A DNA stretch of 64,000 nucleotides from Aeromicrobium chenweiae. Its GTDB lineage: Bacteria > Actinomycetota > Actinomycetes > Propionibacteriales > Nocardioidaceae. The number at the start of each line of letters is the position of its first letter. Position 1 is the stretch's first letter. The notes beneath the pieces are model-generated. The model was not told the origin of the DNA. It saw nothing but the letters and a program-made list of their open reading frames with translations, and searched no databases. The position numbers and the translations under genes are program-made. The stretch covers positions 3,162,001 to 3,226,000 of the forward strand of contig NZ_CP026952.1 in assembly GCF_003065605.1 (NCBI RefSeq), in the 5' to 3' direction. Shown piece after piece: positions 49,669 through 58,018 of this stretch.

Positions 49669-51234
49669 TCACGGTTTCAGTGCCGCGCGGACCGCCTGCG
49701 CGATGCGGTCTCCCAGGTCCCGCCGGCCCTCTCGGTCGACCGGCACCTCGAGCACGCGAATGCCGTCGCCGTCCTCGGCCAGCGCGTCCGCGAGGTCGGC
49801 CGGACGGACCAGGCGGTGCGGCACCCGGTACCCCGCGCACAGCGCGCCGATGTCGGCGCCGGTCGGGGTCGCGTAGATCCGCTCGAACGACGCGGCGTAC
49901 TCGGGACCGCCCTGCTCCAGGGTGGAGAAGATGCTGCCACCGTCGTCGGACGCCACGACGATCGTCAGGTCGGGCCGCGGCTCCTCCGGACCGATCAGCA
50001 GGCCGTTGCTGCCGTGCAGGAACGTCAGGTCCCCGACGTACGCGATCGCGCGGGTCGAGGGACGCGCCAGCGCGGCGCCGATCGCGGTCGACAGCGTGCC
50101 GTCGATGCCGGCGAGGCCACGGTTGGCGATGACGAGCCGTTTCTCGCCGACCGGGTAGGGCCGGGCCACCAGGTCCAGGTCGCGGATCGGGCTGGAGGAT
50201 CCCACGAACAGCAGACCGCCCGGCGGGACGGCGGCATTGACCGCCTTCGCGACGTCGTACGGCGTGGAGCCGTCGAGCTGGCCGTCGATCGCGGCGGTCG
50301 CGGCCCGGTCGGCGTCCTTCCACTCGCCGAGCCAGTCCCGCGGGCCCGGGCCGGCCACCTGCACCTCGTGCGTGAACGTCACGTTCTCGCCCGCCGGGAC
50401 CGGGAAGGTCGACTGGTCGCCGACGTGGACGATCTCGATGTCGGTGCGGGCCAGGAGCCGCGACACCGGGCGGCTGAGGGTCGCGTGCCCGAAGCTGACG
50501 ACCCGCTCGACCCGGTCCGCGAGCGGCGCGTGGGCCAGCAGGAGGCGGTACGCCACGATCGCCTCGTCACCGTTGCGCGATCCCGAGCTCGGCTCGGCCA
50601 GCAGGGGCCAGCCGCCGTCCAGCGCCGCGATGCGAGCGGGCTGGCGGGCGTCGTCCCCTGCGACCACGACGGTGCGGGGACCCGGGTCGAGGACGTGTGG
50701 GTCGGCGGCAGCGCTGCCCCGCAACCGGGTCCCGGCGGCGCCGAAGTCCCAGTCCTGGACCGGCTCGATGAGAGGCTCGTCGAGCTCGAGGTTGAGGTGG
50801 GCGGGCCCGCCCGTCACCTGCTTCACGCGCTCGACGAACGGCACGCCCGGGAAGATCTCGCGCTGGTCGGTGGTCTGGTTCGCTCCGGTGCCGCGCAGGC
50901 GTCCGGGCCGGTCAGCCGTGATCGCCAGCACGGGCACGTCACTGTGGACGGCCTCGAGCATCGCAGGGTGCAGGTTGGCGACGGCGGTGCCCGACGTCGT
51001 GACGACCGGGACGAGCCGCCGCGAGGCCTTGGCCATGCCCAGCGCCAGGAAGGCCGCCTCCCGCTCGTCGACCCGGACGTGCAGACGGATCAGCCCCTGC
51101 TCGTCGGCTGCGGCCAGCGCGAGCGCGAGGGGTCCGGAGCGCGAGCCGGGCGCCAGGACGGCGTCCGTGACCCCGAGCCCGAGCAGGTGCATCGCCAGCC
51201 TGCGGGCCACACCCACCGAGTGCTGCTCGCTCAT
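49669..51234 (-). CDS. menD: 2-Succinyl-5-enolpyruvyl-6-hydroxy-3-cyclohexene-1-carboxylate synthase
   Basis: 521 residues of the ThDP family. DAVLAPGSRSGPLALA is the MenD N-terminal block, DEREAAFLALG holds the ThDP-activating Glu, and YVGDLTFLHGSNGL with VASDDGGSIFSTL forms the ThDP/Mg site. It joins 2-oxoglutarate to isochorismate. The ATG overlaps the menC stop (ATGA). Confidence 0.95.
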   Translation of the reverse strand: MSEQHSVGVARRLAMHLLGLGVTDAVLAPGSRSGPLALALAAADEQGLIRLHVRVDEREAAFLALGMAKASRRLVPVVTTSGTAVANLHPAMLEAVHSDVPVLAITADRPGRLRGTGANQTTDQREIFPGVPFVERVKQVTGGPAHLNLELDEPLIEPVQDWDFGAAGTRLRGSAAADPHVLDPGPRTVVVAGDDARQPARIAALDGGWPLLAEPSSGSRNGDEAIVAYRLLLAHAPLADRVERVVSFGHATLSRPVSRLLARTDIEIVHVGDQSTFPVPAGENVTFTHEVQVAGPGPRDWLGEWKDADRAATAAIDGQLDGSTPYDVAKAVNAAVPPGGLLFVGSSSPIRDLDLVARPYPVGEKRLVIANRGLAGIDGTLSTAIGAALARPSTRAIAYVGDLTFLHGSNGLLIGPEEPRPDLTIVVASDDGGSIFSTLEQGGPEYAASFERIYATPTGADIGALCAGYRVPHRLVRPADLADALAEDGDGIRVLEVPVDREGRRDLGDRIAQAVRAALKP

Positions 51235-52175
51235 GCCAGGACCGCCCGGACCGCGGAGAGTCGGGCCTGCCACCGGGCGTCGGTCTCGCCGTCGGCGGCG
51301 ACCTGCTCGTACGCGGCGAGGTCCAGCGACGGGCGCCCGACGGGCAGGAAGCCGTCGACCGGGACGAGGGGTGACGCGACCACGTCGCCGTCGAGCAGGG
51401 AGGTGGTGCCCAGCCCGCACGCGTACGGCAGCTCGGGCAGGGCCGAGGCGAGCGCGAGCCCGGCGGCGAGGCCGATCGAGGTCTCGACCGCGCTGGAGAC
51501 GACGACGGGCAGGCCGATCTGCTCCGCGATGCGCAGGCACGCGTGCACGCCGCCGAGGGGCGCCACCTTCAGCACGGCGATGTCCGCGGCCTCGAGCTCG
51601 ACCACGCGGAACGGGTCCTCCGCGCGCCGGATCGACTCGTCGGCCGCGATCGGCACGTCGACCCGGCGGCGCACGGCGGCCAGCCCCTCGACCGACGCGC
51701 AGGGCTGCTCGACGTACTCCAGCCCCCCGGCAGCGAGGTCCAGGGCCGCGATGGCACCGAACGCGTCGTCGACGGACCAGCCGCCGTTGGCGTCGACCCG
51801 GACCCGGCCACCGGGACCGATCGCGTCGCGCACCGCCTCGACCCGCTCGATGTCGTCCGCCAGCGACTGGCCCTTCTCGGCCACCTTGACCTTGGCCGTG
51901 CTGCACCCGCTGCGGCGCACGATCGCGGCGGCCTGCTCCGCGCCGACCGCGGGCACGGTGCAGTTGACCGGGATCCGGTCGCGCCGGGCCTCGGGCCACT
52001 CCCGCTCCGCGGAGTCGATCGCGGCGGCGAGCCACGGGGCGCTCTCGCGGGCGTCGTAGTCCAGGAACGGGCTGAACTCCGCCCACCCGGCGGGCCCCTC
52101 GATCAGCATGCCCTCGCGGCGCGTGATGCCGCGAAATCGGACGGGCATGGGGATCGCGAAGGTACGAGGCTGCAC
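51231..52175 (-). CDS. menC: o-Succinylbenzoate synthase
   Basis: 314 residues of the enolase superfamily. TAKVKVAE has the KxK catalytic lysine, and VRVDANGGW, YVEQP and IAADES give the three metal ligands; AVLKVAPLGG has the second lysine. The GTG at 52175 (VQPRTFAIPMPVRF) is chosen because it supplies the family N-terminus and lies 7 nt behind a -10 element. Operon with menD. Confidence 0.93.
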   Translation of the reverse strand: MQPRTFAIPMPVRFRGITRREGMLIEGPAGWAEFSPFLDYDARESAPWLAAAIDSAEREWPEARRDRIPVNCTVPAVGAEQAAAIVRRSGCSTAKVKVAEKGQSLADDIERVEAVRDAIGPGGRVRVDANGGWSVDDAFGAIAALDLAAGGLEYVEQPCASVEGLAAVRRRVDVPIAADESIRRAEDPFRVVELEAADIAVLKVAPLGGVHACLRIAEQIGLPVVVSSAVETSIGLAAGLALASALPELPYACGLGTTSLLDGDVVASPLVPVDGFLPVGRPSLDLAAYEQVAADGETDARWQARLSAVRAVLA

Positions 52176-52212
52176 GACTGGCAACTTACCGCCACGTGCG
52201 TACCGTCGAGTC
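52176..52212. promoter_or_regulatory. 37-bp divergent leaderless promoter, menC / NAD(P)-binding gene
   Basis: Minus strand TAAGTT (52183-52188) lies 7 nt before the menC GTG. Plus strand TACCGT (52201-52206) lies 6 nt before the ATG at 52213. Neither gene has a ribosome site, and each -35 region falls inside the other promoter or gene. Confidence 0.6.
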
Positions 52213-52869
52213 ATGAGCCGAATTGCGATAGTCGGAGGCCACGGCAAGATCGCCCGCCTCCTGATCCCCCTTCTCGTCGACGGCGGGCACGTCCCCGTCG
52301 CCCTGATCCGCAACCCCGACCACACCGCCGAGCTGGAGACGGCCGGCGCCGAGGTCACCCTGCTGGACATCGAGTCGTCCGACACCGACGACTTCGCCCG
52401 GGCCTTCGAAGGCGCGGACGCCGTGGTGTTCGCCGCCGGCGGTGGCGCCGACGGCAACATCGAGCGCAAGAAGACCGTCGACCTCGGCGGCTCCCTGAAG
52501 TCGATCGACGGTGCCACCCGCGCCGGGGTCAGCCGCTTCGTGCAGATCTCGGCCATGGGCGTCGACGAGCCGCTGGCGGACGACACCGAGGACACCTGGG
52601 TCGCGTACGTCGAGGCCAAGCGCGACGCCGACGTCGCCCTGCGCGACAGCAGCCTGGACTGGACGATCGTGCGACCCGGCGGCCTGACCGACGACCCGGG
52701 CACCGGCTCGATCACGCTGGCCGAGAAGGTCGATCGCGGCCAGATCCCCCGCGCCGACGTGGCTGCCCTCATCGCGACGGTCCTGCCGGACCGCTCGACG
52801 TACGGCAAGCAGTGGGAGGTCATCGGCGGTCCCACCCCGATCCCCGAGGCGATCGCCGCCGCGACCTGA
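52213..52869 (+). CDS. NAD(P)H-binding protein (atypical SDR)
   Basis: 218 residues. IAIVGGHGKIARLL is an atypical Rossmann loop of the NAD(P)H-binding (NmrA/SDR_a5-like) group, and VSRFVQISAMGVDEP plus WTIVRPGGLTDDPG are family blocks. The true substrate is unknown. Leaderless ATG start. Ends 12 bp from the convergent menE. Confidence 0.87.
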   Translation: MSRIAIVGGHGKIARLLIPLLVDGGHVPVALIRNPDHTAELETAGAEVTLLDIESSDTDDFARAFEGADAVVFAAGGGADGNIERKKTVDLGGSLKSIDGATRAGVSRFVQISAMGVDEPLADDTEDTWVAYVEAKRDADVALRDSSLDWTIVRPGGLTDDPGTGSITLAEKVDRGQIPRADVAALIATVLPDRSTYGKQWEVIGGPTPIPEAIAAAT

Positions 52870-52881
52870 GCCGGACCGGCC

Positions 52882-53916
52882 TCAGGCCGCAGGACCCTGC
52901 AGTGCCCGGCGGTCGATCTTGCCGCCGGGCAGCAGGGGCAACGCGTCCAGCAGCACGACCTCCCGCGGGGCCCAGGTCCGCGGCAGGCCGCGCTCCTCGA
53001 CCGCGTCCCGGAGCGCGTCGAGCCGCAGCCCGTCGAGGCACACGGCGTCGGCCGGGACGACGTACGCGACGACCCGCGAGCCCCACTCCTCGTCCGGCAC
53101 GCCCAGCGCGATCGCGTCACGGACGCCCTCCAGGCCCCGCAGCGCCTGGGTCACCGCCGGCAGCGGGATGTTGACGCCGCCGCTGATGACCACGTCGTCC
53201 GAGCGGCCGGTGATGCGCAGGCGACCGTCGACCATCTCGCCGAGATCGGCCGTGGCGAACCAGCCGTCCCGCAGGACCGCGGCGGTCGCGACCGGGTCGG
53301 CGTAGCCGTCGAACAGGACCGGACCGGACAGCAGCACCTGGCCGGACTCGTCGATCCGCACCTCGACGCCGTCGAGCGGCACCCCGTCGTAGACGCAGCC
53401 GCCGCACGTCTCGCTCATGCCGTACGTCCGCACGACGGTGACGCCTTCGAGGGCGTCGAGCATGTCCGGCGGCACCGCTGCGCCCCCGATCAGGAGCGCG
53501 TCCAGCGAGCGGAAGAGATCGATCGAGCCGCTCTCGAGCAGGCGGTGCACCTGTGTGGGCACCAGCGAGGCGTACCGGCGGTCGCCCGGGATCGCGCGCA
53601 CCGCGTCGGCCAGCGTCGGGTGGTCCGCGGCGTAGACCGGCTCGAGCCCGGCCAGCGCCGATCGGACGAGCACCTGCAGCCCCCCGACACCCGTGACCGG
53701 CATCGCCTGGAGCCAGCCGCCGGGCCCGCCGAGCCGGTCGAGGGTCGCGCGGGCCGAGGCAAGCATCGCGGTGTGGGAGAGGATGACGTCCTTGGGCTCG
53801 CCGGTGCTGCCGGACGTGCGGATCACGACCGGCTCGCCGCCGTCGCGGACCCACTCGCGGACCAGCGCGAACACCGCGCGCGGATCGCCGGAGACCGGTC
53901 GCAGGCTCGCGCTCAC
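52882..53916 (-). CDS. menE: o-Succinylbenzoate-CoA ligase
   Basis: 344 residues of the acyl-adenylate family, shorter than typical 450-residue members, as in other actinobacteria. IRTSGSTGEPKDVILSH is the AMP loop, TYGMSETCGG the aromatic motif, GWFATADLGE the hinge Asp, and LPGGKIDRRAL the C-terminal lysine. The GTG start overlaps the HTH gene stop (GTGA), so menE is cotranscribed with it. Confidence 0.92.
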   Translation of the reverse strand: MSASLRPVSGDPRAVFALVREWVRDGGEPVVIRTSGSTGEPKDVILSHTAMLASARATLDRLGGPGGWLQAMPVTGVGGLQVLVRSALAGLEPVYAADHPTLADAVRAIPGDRRYASLVPTQVHRLLESGSIDLFRSLDALLIGGAAVPPDMLDALEGVTVVRTYGMSETCGGCVYDGVPLDGVEVRIDESGQVLLSGPVLFDGYADPVATAAVLRDGWFATADLGEMVDGRLRITGRSDDVVISGGVNIPLPAVTQALRGLEGVRDAIALGVPDEEWGSRVVAYVVPADAVCLDGLRLDALRDAVEERGLPRTWAPREVVLLDALPLLPGGKIDRRALQGPAA

Positions 53917-54473
53917 GCGGGCTCCCCGGGGACGGCCGGGACGTCCAGCGGTCGCTTCAGGTACGTCCAGGGGAACCACATCGAGCCGATGCGTTCCCAG
54001 CCCTCGGCCTCGAGGTCCTTGGCCTTGCGGCTGCCGATCACCGCACGGCAGTGCTCCCACTGGATCGGCGACTTCTCGACGTCGTGGAAGAGCGGGCCGA
54101 AGCCGACCGAGTGCCAGCCGTGCCGGCCCCACTCGTTCAGCTGGTCGATCTCGGTGAACGCCGTGAGGCCGACCAGCTGCCGGTGCTCCGCGGTGCCCGG
54201 AATGGTCGTGGGTCGCCGGCCGAAGCGCTGCTGCGCGGCCTGGCGGGACATCCCGAGCGCGGTGCCGATCGCCTCCCAGCTGTAGCCGGCCGCGCGTGCG
54301 GAGGAGACCGCGGCGATCAGCAGCTTGTTGGTCTCGGCGTGCGCACGGCGGGTGATGACGACGAGGTCCAGGTGCGCCTCGGGCTCGACGTCGAGCCGGC
54401 CCTCGAGCGTCGGGTCCAGCCGGGCGACCGCCTGCGCGATCAGGTCCTCGAACTCCGCGTCCTCGATCGTCAT
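53913..54473 (-). CDS. HTH-containing protein, candidate regulator of menE and menA
   Basis: 186 residues. Residues about 64-85 (YSWEAIGTALGMSRQAAQQRFG) form a clear helix-turn-helix preceded by a helical region; the C-terminal half (with WGRHGWHSVGFGPLFHDVEK and GSMWFPWTYLKRP) is not recognised. The ATG lies 7 nt behind TAGCGT, so the transcript is leaderless. Two identical dyads cover this promoter. Autoregulation and control of menE/menA are inference from position; family not identified. Confidence 0.8.
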   Translation of the reverse strand: MTIEDAEFEDLIAQAVARLDPTLEGRLDVEPEAHLDLVVITRRAHAETNKLLIAAVSSARAAGYSWEAIGTALGMSRQAAQQRFGRRPTTIPGTAEHRQLVGLTAFTEIDQLNEWGRHGWHSVGFGPLFHDVEKSPIQWEHCRAVIGSRKAKDLEAEGWERIGSMWFPWTYLKRPLDVPAVPGEPA

Positions 54474-54476
54474 GCC

Positions 54477-54522
54477 GTCAACGCTAGCTTGACATGGCTC
54501 ACCGCGTCAACGAGAGGTTGAC
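54477..54522. promoter_or_regulatory. Tandem GTCAA-N7-TTGAC operators and promoter in the menA/HTH intergenic region
   Basis: Dyad 1 covers 54477-54493 (GTCAACGCTAGCTTGAC) and dyad 2 covers 54506-54522 (GTCAACGAGAGGTTGAC), centres 29 bp apart. The minus-strand promoter of the HTH gene is TTGACG (54505-54510), 18 bp, TAGCGT (54481-54486): each dyad covers one promoter element. TTGACA (54518-54523) points towards menA. Confidence 0.75.
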
Positions 54523-54551
54523 AAGGTGGTCGGGTGGCAGACTGGTGCGTC

Positions 54552-55436
54552 ATGACCGCCACGCACTCCCCCGCCCAGCTCTGGATCGCCGGAGCGCGGC
54601 CCCGCACCCTTCCCGCGGCGGTGGCGCCGGTCCTGGCCGGCACGGGCGCCGCGGCGTACTCGGACTCGGTGGTCTGGTGGAAGGCCCTGCTCGCCCTCGG
54701 CGTCTCCCTCGCGCTGCAGATCGGCGTCAACTACGCGAACGACTACTCCGACGGCATCAAGGGCACCGACGACGACCGGGTCGGGCCGCTGCGTCTCGTC
54801 GGCTCGGGGCTCGTCCCGGCCCGGCGCGTCAAGGCCGCCGCGCTGCTGTTCCTCGGCATCGGCGGCGCCCTCGGCTTCGTCCTGGCCGCGACCTCCAGCT
54901 GGTGGCTGCTGCTCGTGGGCATCGCGGCCCTCGGTGCCGCGTGGACGTACACCGGGGGGCCGTCGCCCTACGGGTACCGCGCGCTCGGCGAGGTCAGCGT
55001 GTTCGTCTTCTTCGGCCTCGTCGCGGTGCTCGGCACGGCGTACGTGCAGGTCGAGGACATCACCGCGCCGGCGGTCGCGGCCGCGATCGGCATCGGCTCG
55101 CTGGCCTGCGCGATCCTCGTCGCGAACAACCTGCGCGACATCCCGACCGACTCGGTCACCGGCAAGCGGACGCTCGCGGTCGTCCTCGGCGACGCCGGCA
55201 CGCGCCGGCTCTACGGGCTGCTGATGGTCGTGGCGATCGGCGCGCTCGTGTGGGCCGCGTTCTCGACCCCGTGGGCGCTGCTCGGCCTCGTCGCCCTGCC
55301 GCTGATCGGCCGCGCGGCGAGCATCGTGGCGTCCGGCGCCCAGGGCATGGCGCTCATCCCGGTCCTGCGCGACAGCGGGCTCATCGAGCTCGTGTACGCC
55401 GCAGGGCTCGCGATCGGCCTGACGATCGGCGGCTGA
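54552..55436 (+). CDS. menA: 1,4-Dihydroxy-2-naphthoate polyprenyltransferase
   Basis: 294 residues, UbiA superfamily, about nine helices. NYANDYSDGIKGTDDDRVGP is the first Asp-rich prenyl diphosphate site and NNLRDIPTDSVTGKRTLAV the second. It attaches the polyprenyl chain in the membrane. ATG at 54552 is preferred; an in-frame GTG at 54534 is possible. It lies one base before the phosphoesterase gene. Confidence 0.94.
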   Translation: MTATHSPAQLWIAGARPRTLPAAVAPVLAGTGAAAYSDSVVWWKALLALGVSLALQIGVNYANDYSDGIKGTDDDRVGPLRLVGSGLVPARRVKAAALLFLGIGGALGFVLAATSSWWLLLVGIAALGAAWTYTGGPSPYGYRALGEVSVFVFFGLVAVLGTAYVQVEDITAPAVAAAIGIGSLACAILVANNLRDIPTDSVTGKRTLAVVLGDAGTRRLYGLLMVVAIGALVWAAFSTPWALLGLVALPLIGRAASIVASGAQGMALIPVLRDSGLIELVYAAGLAIGLTIGG

Positions 55437-55437
55437 C

Positions 55438-55932
55438 GTGCTGCGCGTCGCGGTCGTCTCCGACACCCACGCCCCCCGGTTCTGGAAGGCCATGCCGCCG
55501 GCGGTCGCCGCGCAGCTGACCGACGTCGACGTGATCCTGCACGCGGGCGACGTCTGCGTCCCGTCCGTGCTGGACGAGCTCGCGGCGTACGCACCCGTGC
55601 ACGTGGTGGCCGGCAACAACGACGGGCCGGACGTGTCCGCGTGGGGTGCGCCCGAGACGCTCGAGCTCGAGCTCGACGGCGTACGGATCGCGATGATCCA
55701 CGACTCGGGGCCCAAGCAGGGCCGAGCCGGACGCATGCGCAGGCGGTTCCCCGACGCCGACCTGGTGGTGTTCGGCCACTCGCACATCCCGTGGGACACC
55801 GAGGAGGACGGCCAGCGCCTCCTCAACCCGGGGTCGCCGACCGACAAGCGCCGTCAGCCGCGCGGCACGATGGGTCAGCTCGTCCTCGACGGGGGCCGGA
55901 TCGTCTCGGCAACGATCGTGCCGGTGACCTAG
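55438..55932 (+). CDS. YfcE/MJ0936-type metallophosphoesterase
   Basis: 164 residues. VSDTHAPRF, LHAGDVC, GNNDGPD and FGHSHIPW are the dinuclear metal motifs of small calcineurin-like phosphodiesterases. The substrate is unknown. The GTG start is one base after the menA stop, so they are likely cotranscribed; the stop overlaps the convergent VOC gene stop by 3 nt. Confidence 0.9.
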   Translation: MLRVAVVSDTHAPRFWKAMPPAVAAQLTDVDVILHAGDVCVPSVLDELAAYAPVHVVAGNNDGPDVSAWGAPETLELELDGVRIAMIHDSGPKQGRAGRMRRRFPDADLVVFGHSHIPWDTEEDGQRLLNPGSPTDKRRQPRGTMGQLVLDGGRIVSATIVPVT

Positions 55933-56318
55933 TCGAGCTCGCCCGACGACCGCAGGATGCAGAACTCGTTGCCCTCGGGGTCCGCGAACACGACCCAGCC
56001 CGAGCCTGGCCCGTACACGCCGCGGCGATCGGCCACCTCGACCGCACCCAGGGCCCGTACGCGCTCGATCTCCTCGTCGCGCGTGCCCTCGCGTGGGCGC
56101 AGGTCCAGGTGGATGCGGTTCTTGCCCGTCTTGGCCTCCGGCACCTCGAGGAACCAGATCGTGTGGCCGGTCCCGGGGTCGACGATCGCGCACTCCTCGT
56201 CACCGGGCTCGTTGGGGTCACCCTCGACGTCGACGTATCCCAGCAGGCCCTTCCACCACTGCGACAGCTCGAAAGCGTCCAAACAGTCGACCGAGGTGTG
56301 CGAGACGTAGGACGTCAT
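55929..56318 (-). CDS. Glyoxalase/VOC-family protein
   Basis: 129 residues covering two beta-alpha-beta modules, with the ends [22 protein letters not shown] and [15 protein letters not shown]. It is of the glyoxalase-like group without a clear full set of metal ligands. The ATG overlaps the upstream gene stop (ATGA). Function unknown. Confidence 0.85.
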   Translation of the reverse strand: MTSYVSHTSVDCLDAFELSQWWKGLLGYVDVEGDPNEPGDEECAIVDPGTGHTIWFLEVPEAKTGKNRIHLDLRPREGTRDEEIERVRALGAVEVADRRGVYGPGSGWVVFADPEGNEFCILRSSGELD

Positions 56319-57403
56319 GGCGACACCCCGGGCAGGACACCTGTTGCCGAGAACTCCTCGAGCGCGGCCGCGTACGGGGCGATGTCGATGCCCTTGTCGG
56401 CCAGCCACGCGTCGTCGTAGTAGGTGTGCTCGTAGCGCTCGCCGCCGTCGCACAGCAACGTGACGACGCTGCCCTCCTGGCCCTCCGTACGCATGCGCCC
56501 GATCACCTCGAGCGACGCCCACACGTTCGTGCCGGTGGACCCGCCGACGGGACGCCCGAGGATCGCAGAGACCCAGCGCATCGTGGCCAGGGAGGCCGCA
56601 TCGGGCACCCGGACCATGTCGTCGATGACCCCGCCCACGAACGACGGCTCGACCCGCATGCGGCCGATGCCCTCGATGCGCGACGGCTTCGCGGTCGTCA
56701 CGTCGGAACGATCGGACTCCCAGCCCTCGAGGAAGGCCGAGTTCTCGGGGTCCGCGACCGCGATCCGGGTCGCGAAGCGCCGGTAGCGCACGAACCGGCC
56801 GATCGTCGCGGACGTGCCGCCGGTGCCCGCACTCACCACGATCCACTCCGGGCACGGGTGCTTCTCGGCCGACATCTGCTGGAAGATCGACTCGGCGATG
56901 TTGTTGTTGCCGCGCCAGTCGGTCGCGCGCTCGGCGTACGTGAACTGGTCCATGTAGTGGCCGCCGCATGCGCTCGCCAGCTCCCGCGCGACCTCGTACA
57001 CCGTGCCGGGGTCGTCGACGAGGTGGCAGCGCCCGCCGTAGAACTCGATCAGCGCGATCTTCTCGGTGCTGGTGGACGCCGGCATCACCGCGACGAACGG
57101 CAGGCCGAGGAGCCGCGCGAAGTACGCCTCGCTGACCGCCGTTGACCCGCTCGACGCCTCGATCACGGTCGACGTCGGGCCGATCCACCCGTTGCACAGG
57201 GCGTACAGGAACAGCGACCGCGCGAGCCGGTGCTTCAGGCTGCCGGTGGGGTGGACCGACTCGTCCTTGAGGTACAGGTCGATGCCCGGCACCGGGATCG
57301 GCAGGACGTGCAGGTGGGTGTCCGCGCTGCGGTTGGCGTCGGCCTCGACGCGGCGGATCGCCTCGGCGATCCAGGCGCGGCTCTCAGTCGACGTCTTCGG
57401 CAC
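56315..57403 (-). CDS. PLP-dependent cysteine synthase-family protein (Cds1-like cysteine desulfhydrase)
   Basis: 362 residues. The PLP lysine is K57 in [21 protein letters not shown] is the asparagine/substrate loop variant, and [10 protein letters not shown] binds phosphate. Length and motifs resemble mycobacterial Cds1, which releases sulfide from cysteine, more than a biosynthetic CysK. It overlaps the DUF4229 gene by 20 nt and the VOC gene by 4 nt, so the three form an operon. Confidence 0.85.
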   Translation of the reverse strand: MPKTSTESRAWIAEAIRRVEADANRSADTHLHVLPIPVPGIDLYLKDESVHPTGSLKHRLARSLFLYALCNGWIGPTSTVIEASSGSTAVSEAYFARLLGLPFVAVMPASTSTEKIALIEFYGGRCHLVDDPGTVYEVARELASACGGHYMDQFTYAERATDWRGNNNIAESIFQQMSAEKHPCPEWIVVSAGTGGTSATIGRFVRYRRFATRIAVADPENSAFLEGWESDRSDVTTAKPSRIEGIGRMRVEPSFVGGVIDDMVRVPDAASLATMRWVSAILGRPVGGSTGTNVWASLEVIGRMRTEGQEGSVVTLLCDGGERYEHTYYDDAWLADKGIDIAPYAAALEEFSATGVLPGVSP

Positions 57404-57650
57404 GGCGGGACTCCTCGAGACGGGACGACATGCGCTCGGCGCGTGCGTGGACGTCCTCGGCGAGCCGGGCCCTCAGGCCGGACAGCAGGAAGATCGAGAT
57501 GATCGAGGAGATGACGAGCGAGACGAGCAGCACGAAGATGTTGACGATCTCGGTGCGTTCGAAGAACAACGGCGCTGCGAGCCACACGACCGCGAACACC
57601 ACCGCCAGGACGGCGAAGCGAGCCAGGGTGTAGGTCCAGAAAGCCTTCAT
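57384..57650 (-). CDS. DUF4229 small membrane protein
   Basis: 88 residues: two adjacent helices (about 10-30 and 38-58) and a charged C-terminal helix rich in Arg/Glu. It matches the DUF4229 family, which often sits near men genes in actinobacteria. Function unknown. The ATG lies 6 nt behind TAGGCT (57657-57662), suggesting a leaderless transcript. Confidence 0.85.
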   Translation of the reverse strand: MKAFWTYTLARFAVLAVVFAVVWLAAPLFFERTEIVNIFVLLVSLVISSIISIFLLSGLRARLAEDVHARAERMSSRLEESRRAEDVD

Positions 57651-57656
57651 GCTTCC

Positions 57657-57713
57657 AGCCTAATCGGTTGGACCACCGTTCCATCCTGCCGGTTGTGCAC
57701 ACCCCGATACGGT
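57657..57713. promoter_or_regulatory. Divergent leaderless -10 elements, DUF4229 / PLDc_N genes
   Basis: Minus strand TAGGCT (57657-57662), six bases before the ATG at 57650. Plus strand TACGGT (57708-57713), six bases before the ATG at 57720. Confidence 0.55.
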
Positions 57714-57719
57714 GGTCCC

Positions 57720-57989
57720 ATGGGCAAGGCAGTTCTGGTCGTCATCGGCATCGTCCTGTTCGTGTACGCCGTGTTCGACCTGGTGGCCACTCCCAAGGCG
57801 CGGGTCAAGCTGCTGCCGAAGGTCGTCTGGCTCGTGATCCTGCTCGTGCCCGTCGCCGGACCGCTGCTGTGGATCCTCTGGGGCCACATCAAGGACGCCC
57901 CGCCGAGGACCCGTGGCACGGGCGGCTGGACCCCGCCGTCGGGCCCGCGCGGCCCCGACGACGACCCGGACTACCTGCGCGGCCTCTGA
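57720..57989 (+). CDS. PLDc_N-domain small membrane protein
   Basis: 89 residues: two membrane helices (about 4-20 and 33-53) ending VAGPLLWILWGH, the PLDc_N domain, then a Pro/Gly/Asp-rich tail. Such proteins are short membrane anchors of unknown role. The start codon spans 57720-57722. Confidence 0.85.
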   Translation: MGKAVLVVIGIVLFVYAVFDLVATPKARVKLLPKVVWLVILLVPVAGPLLWILWGHIKDAPPRTRGTGGWTPPSGPRGPDDDPDYLRGL

Positions 57990-58018
57990 CGTCCGCGGCT
58001 GCACGGGTCACGCCACGG

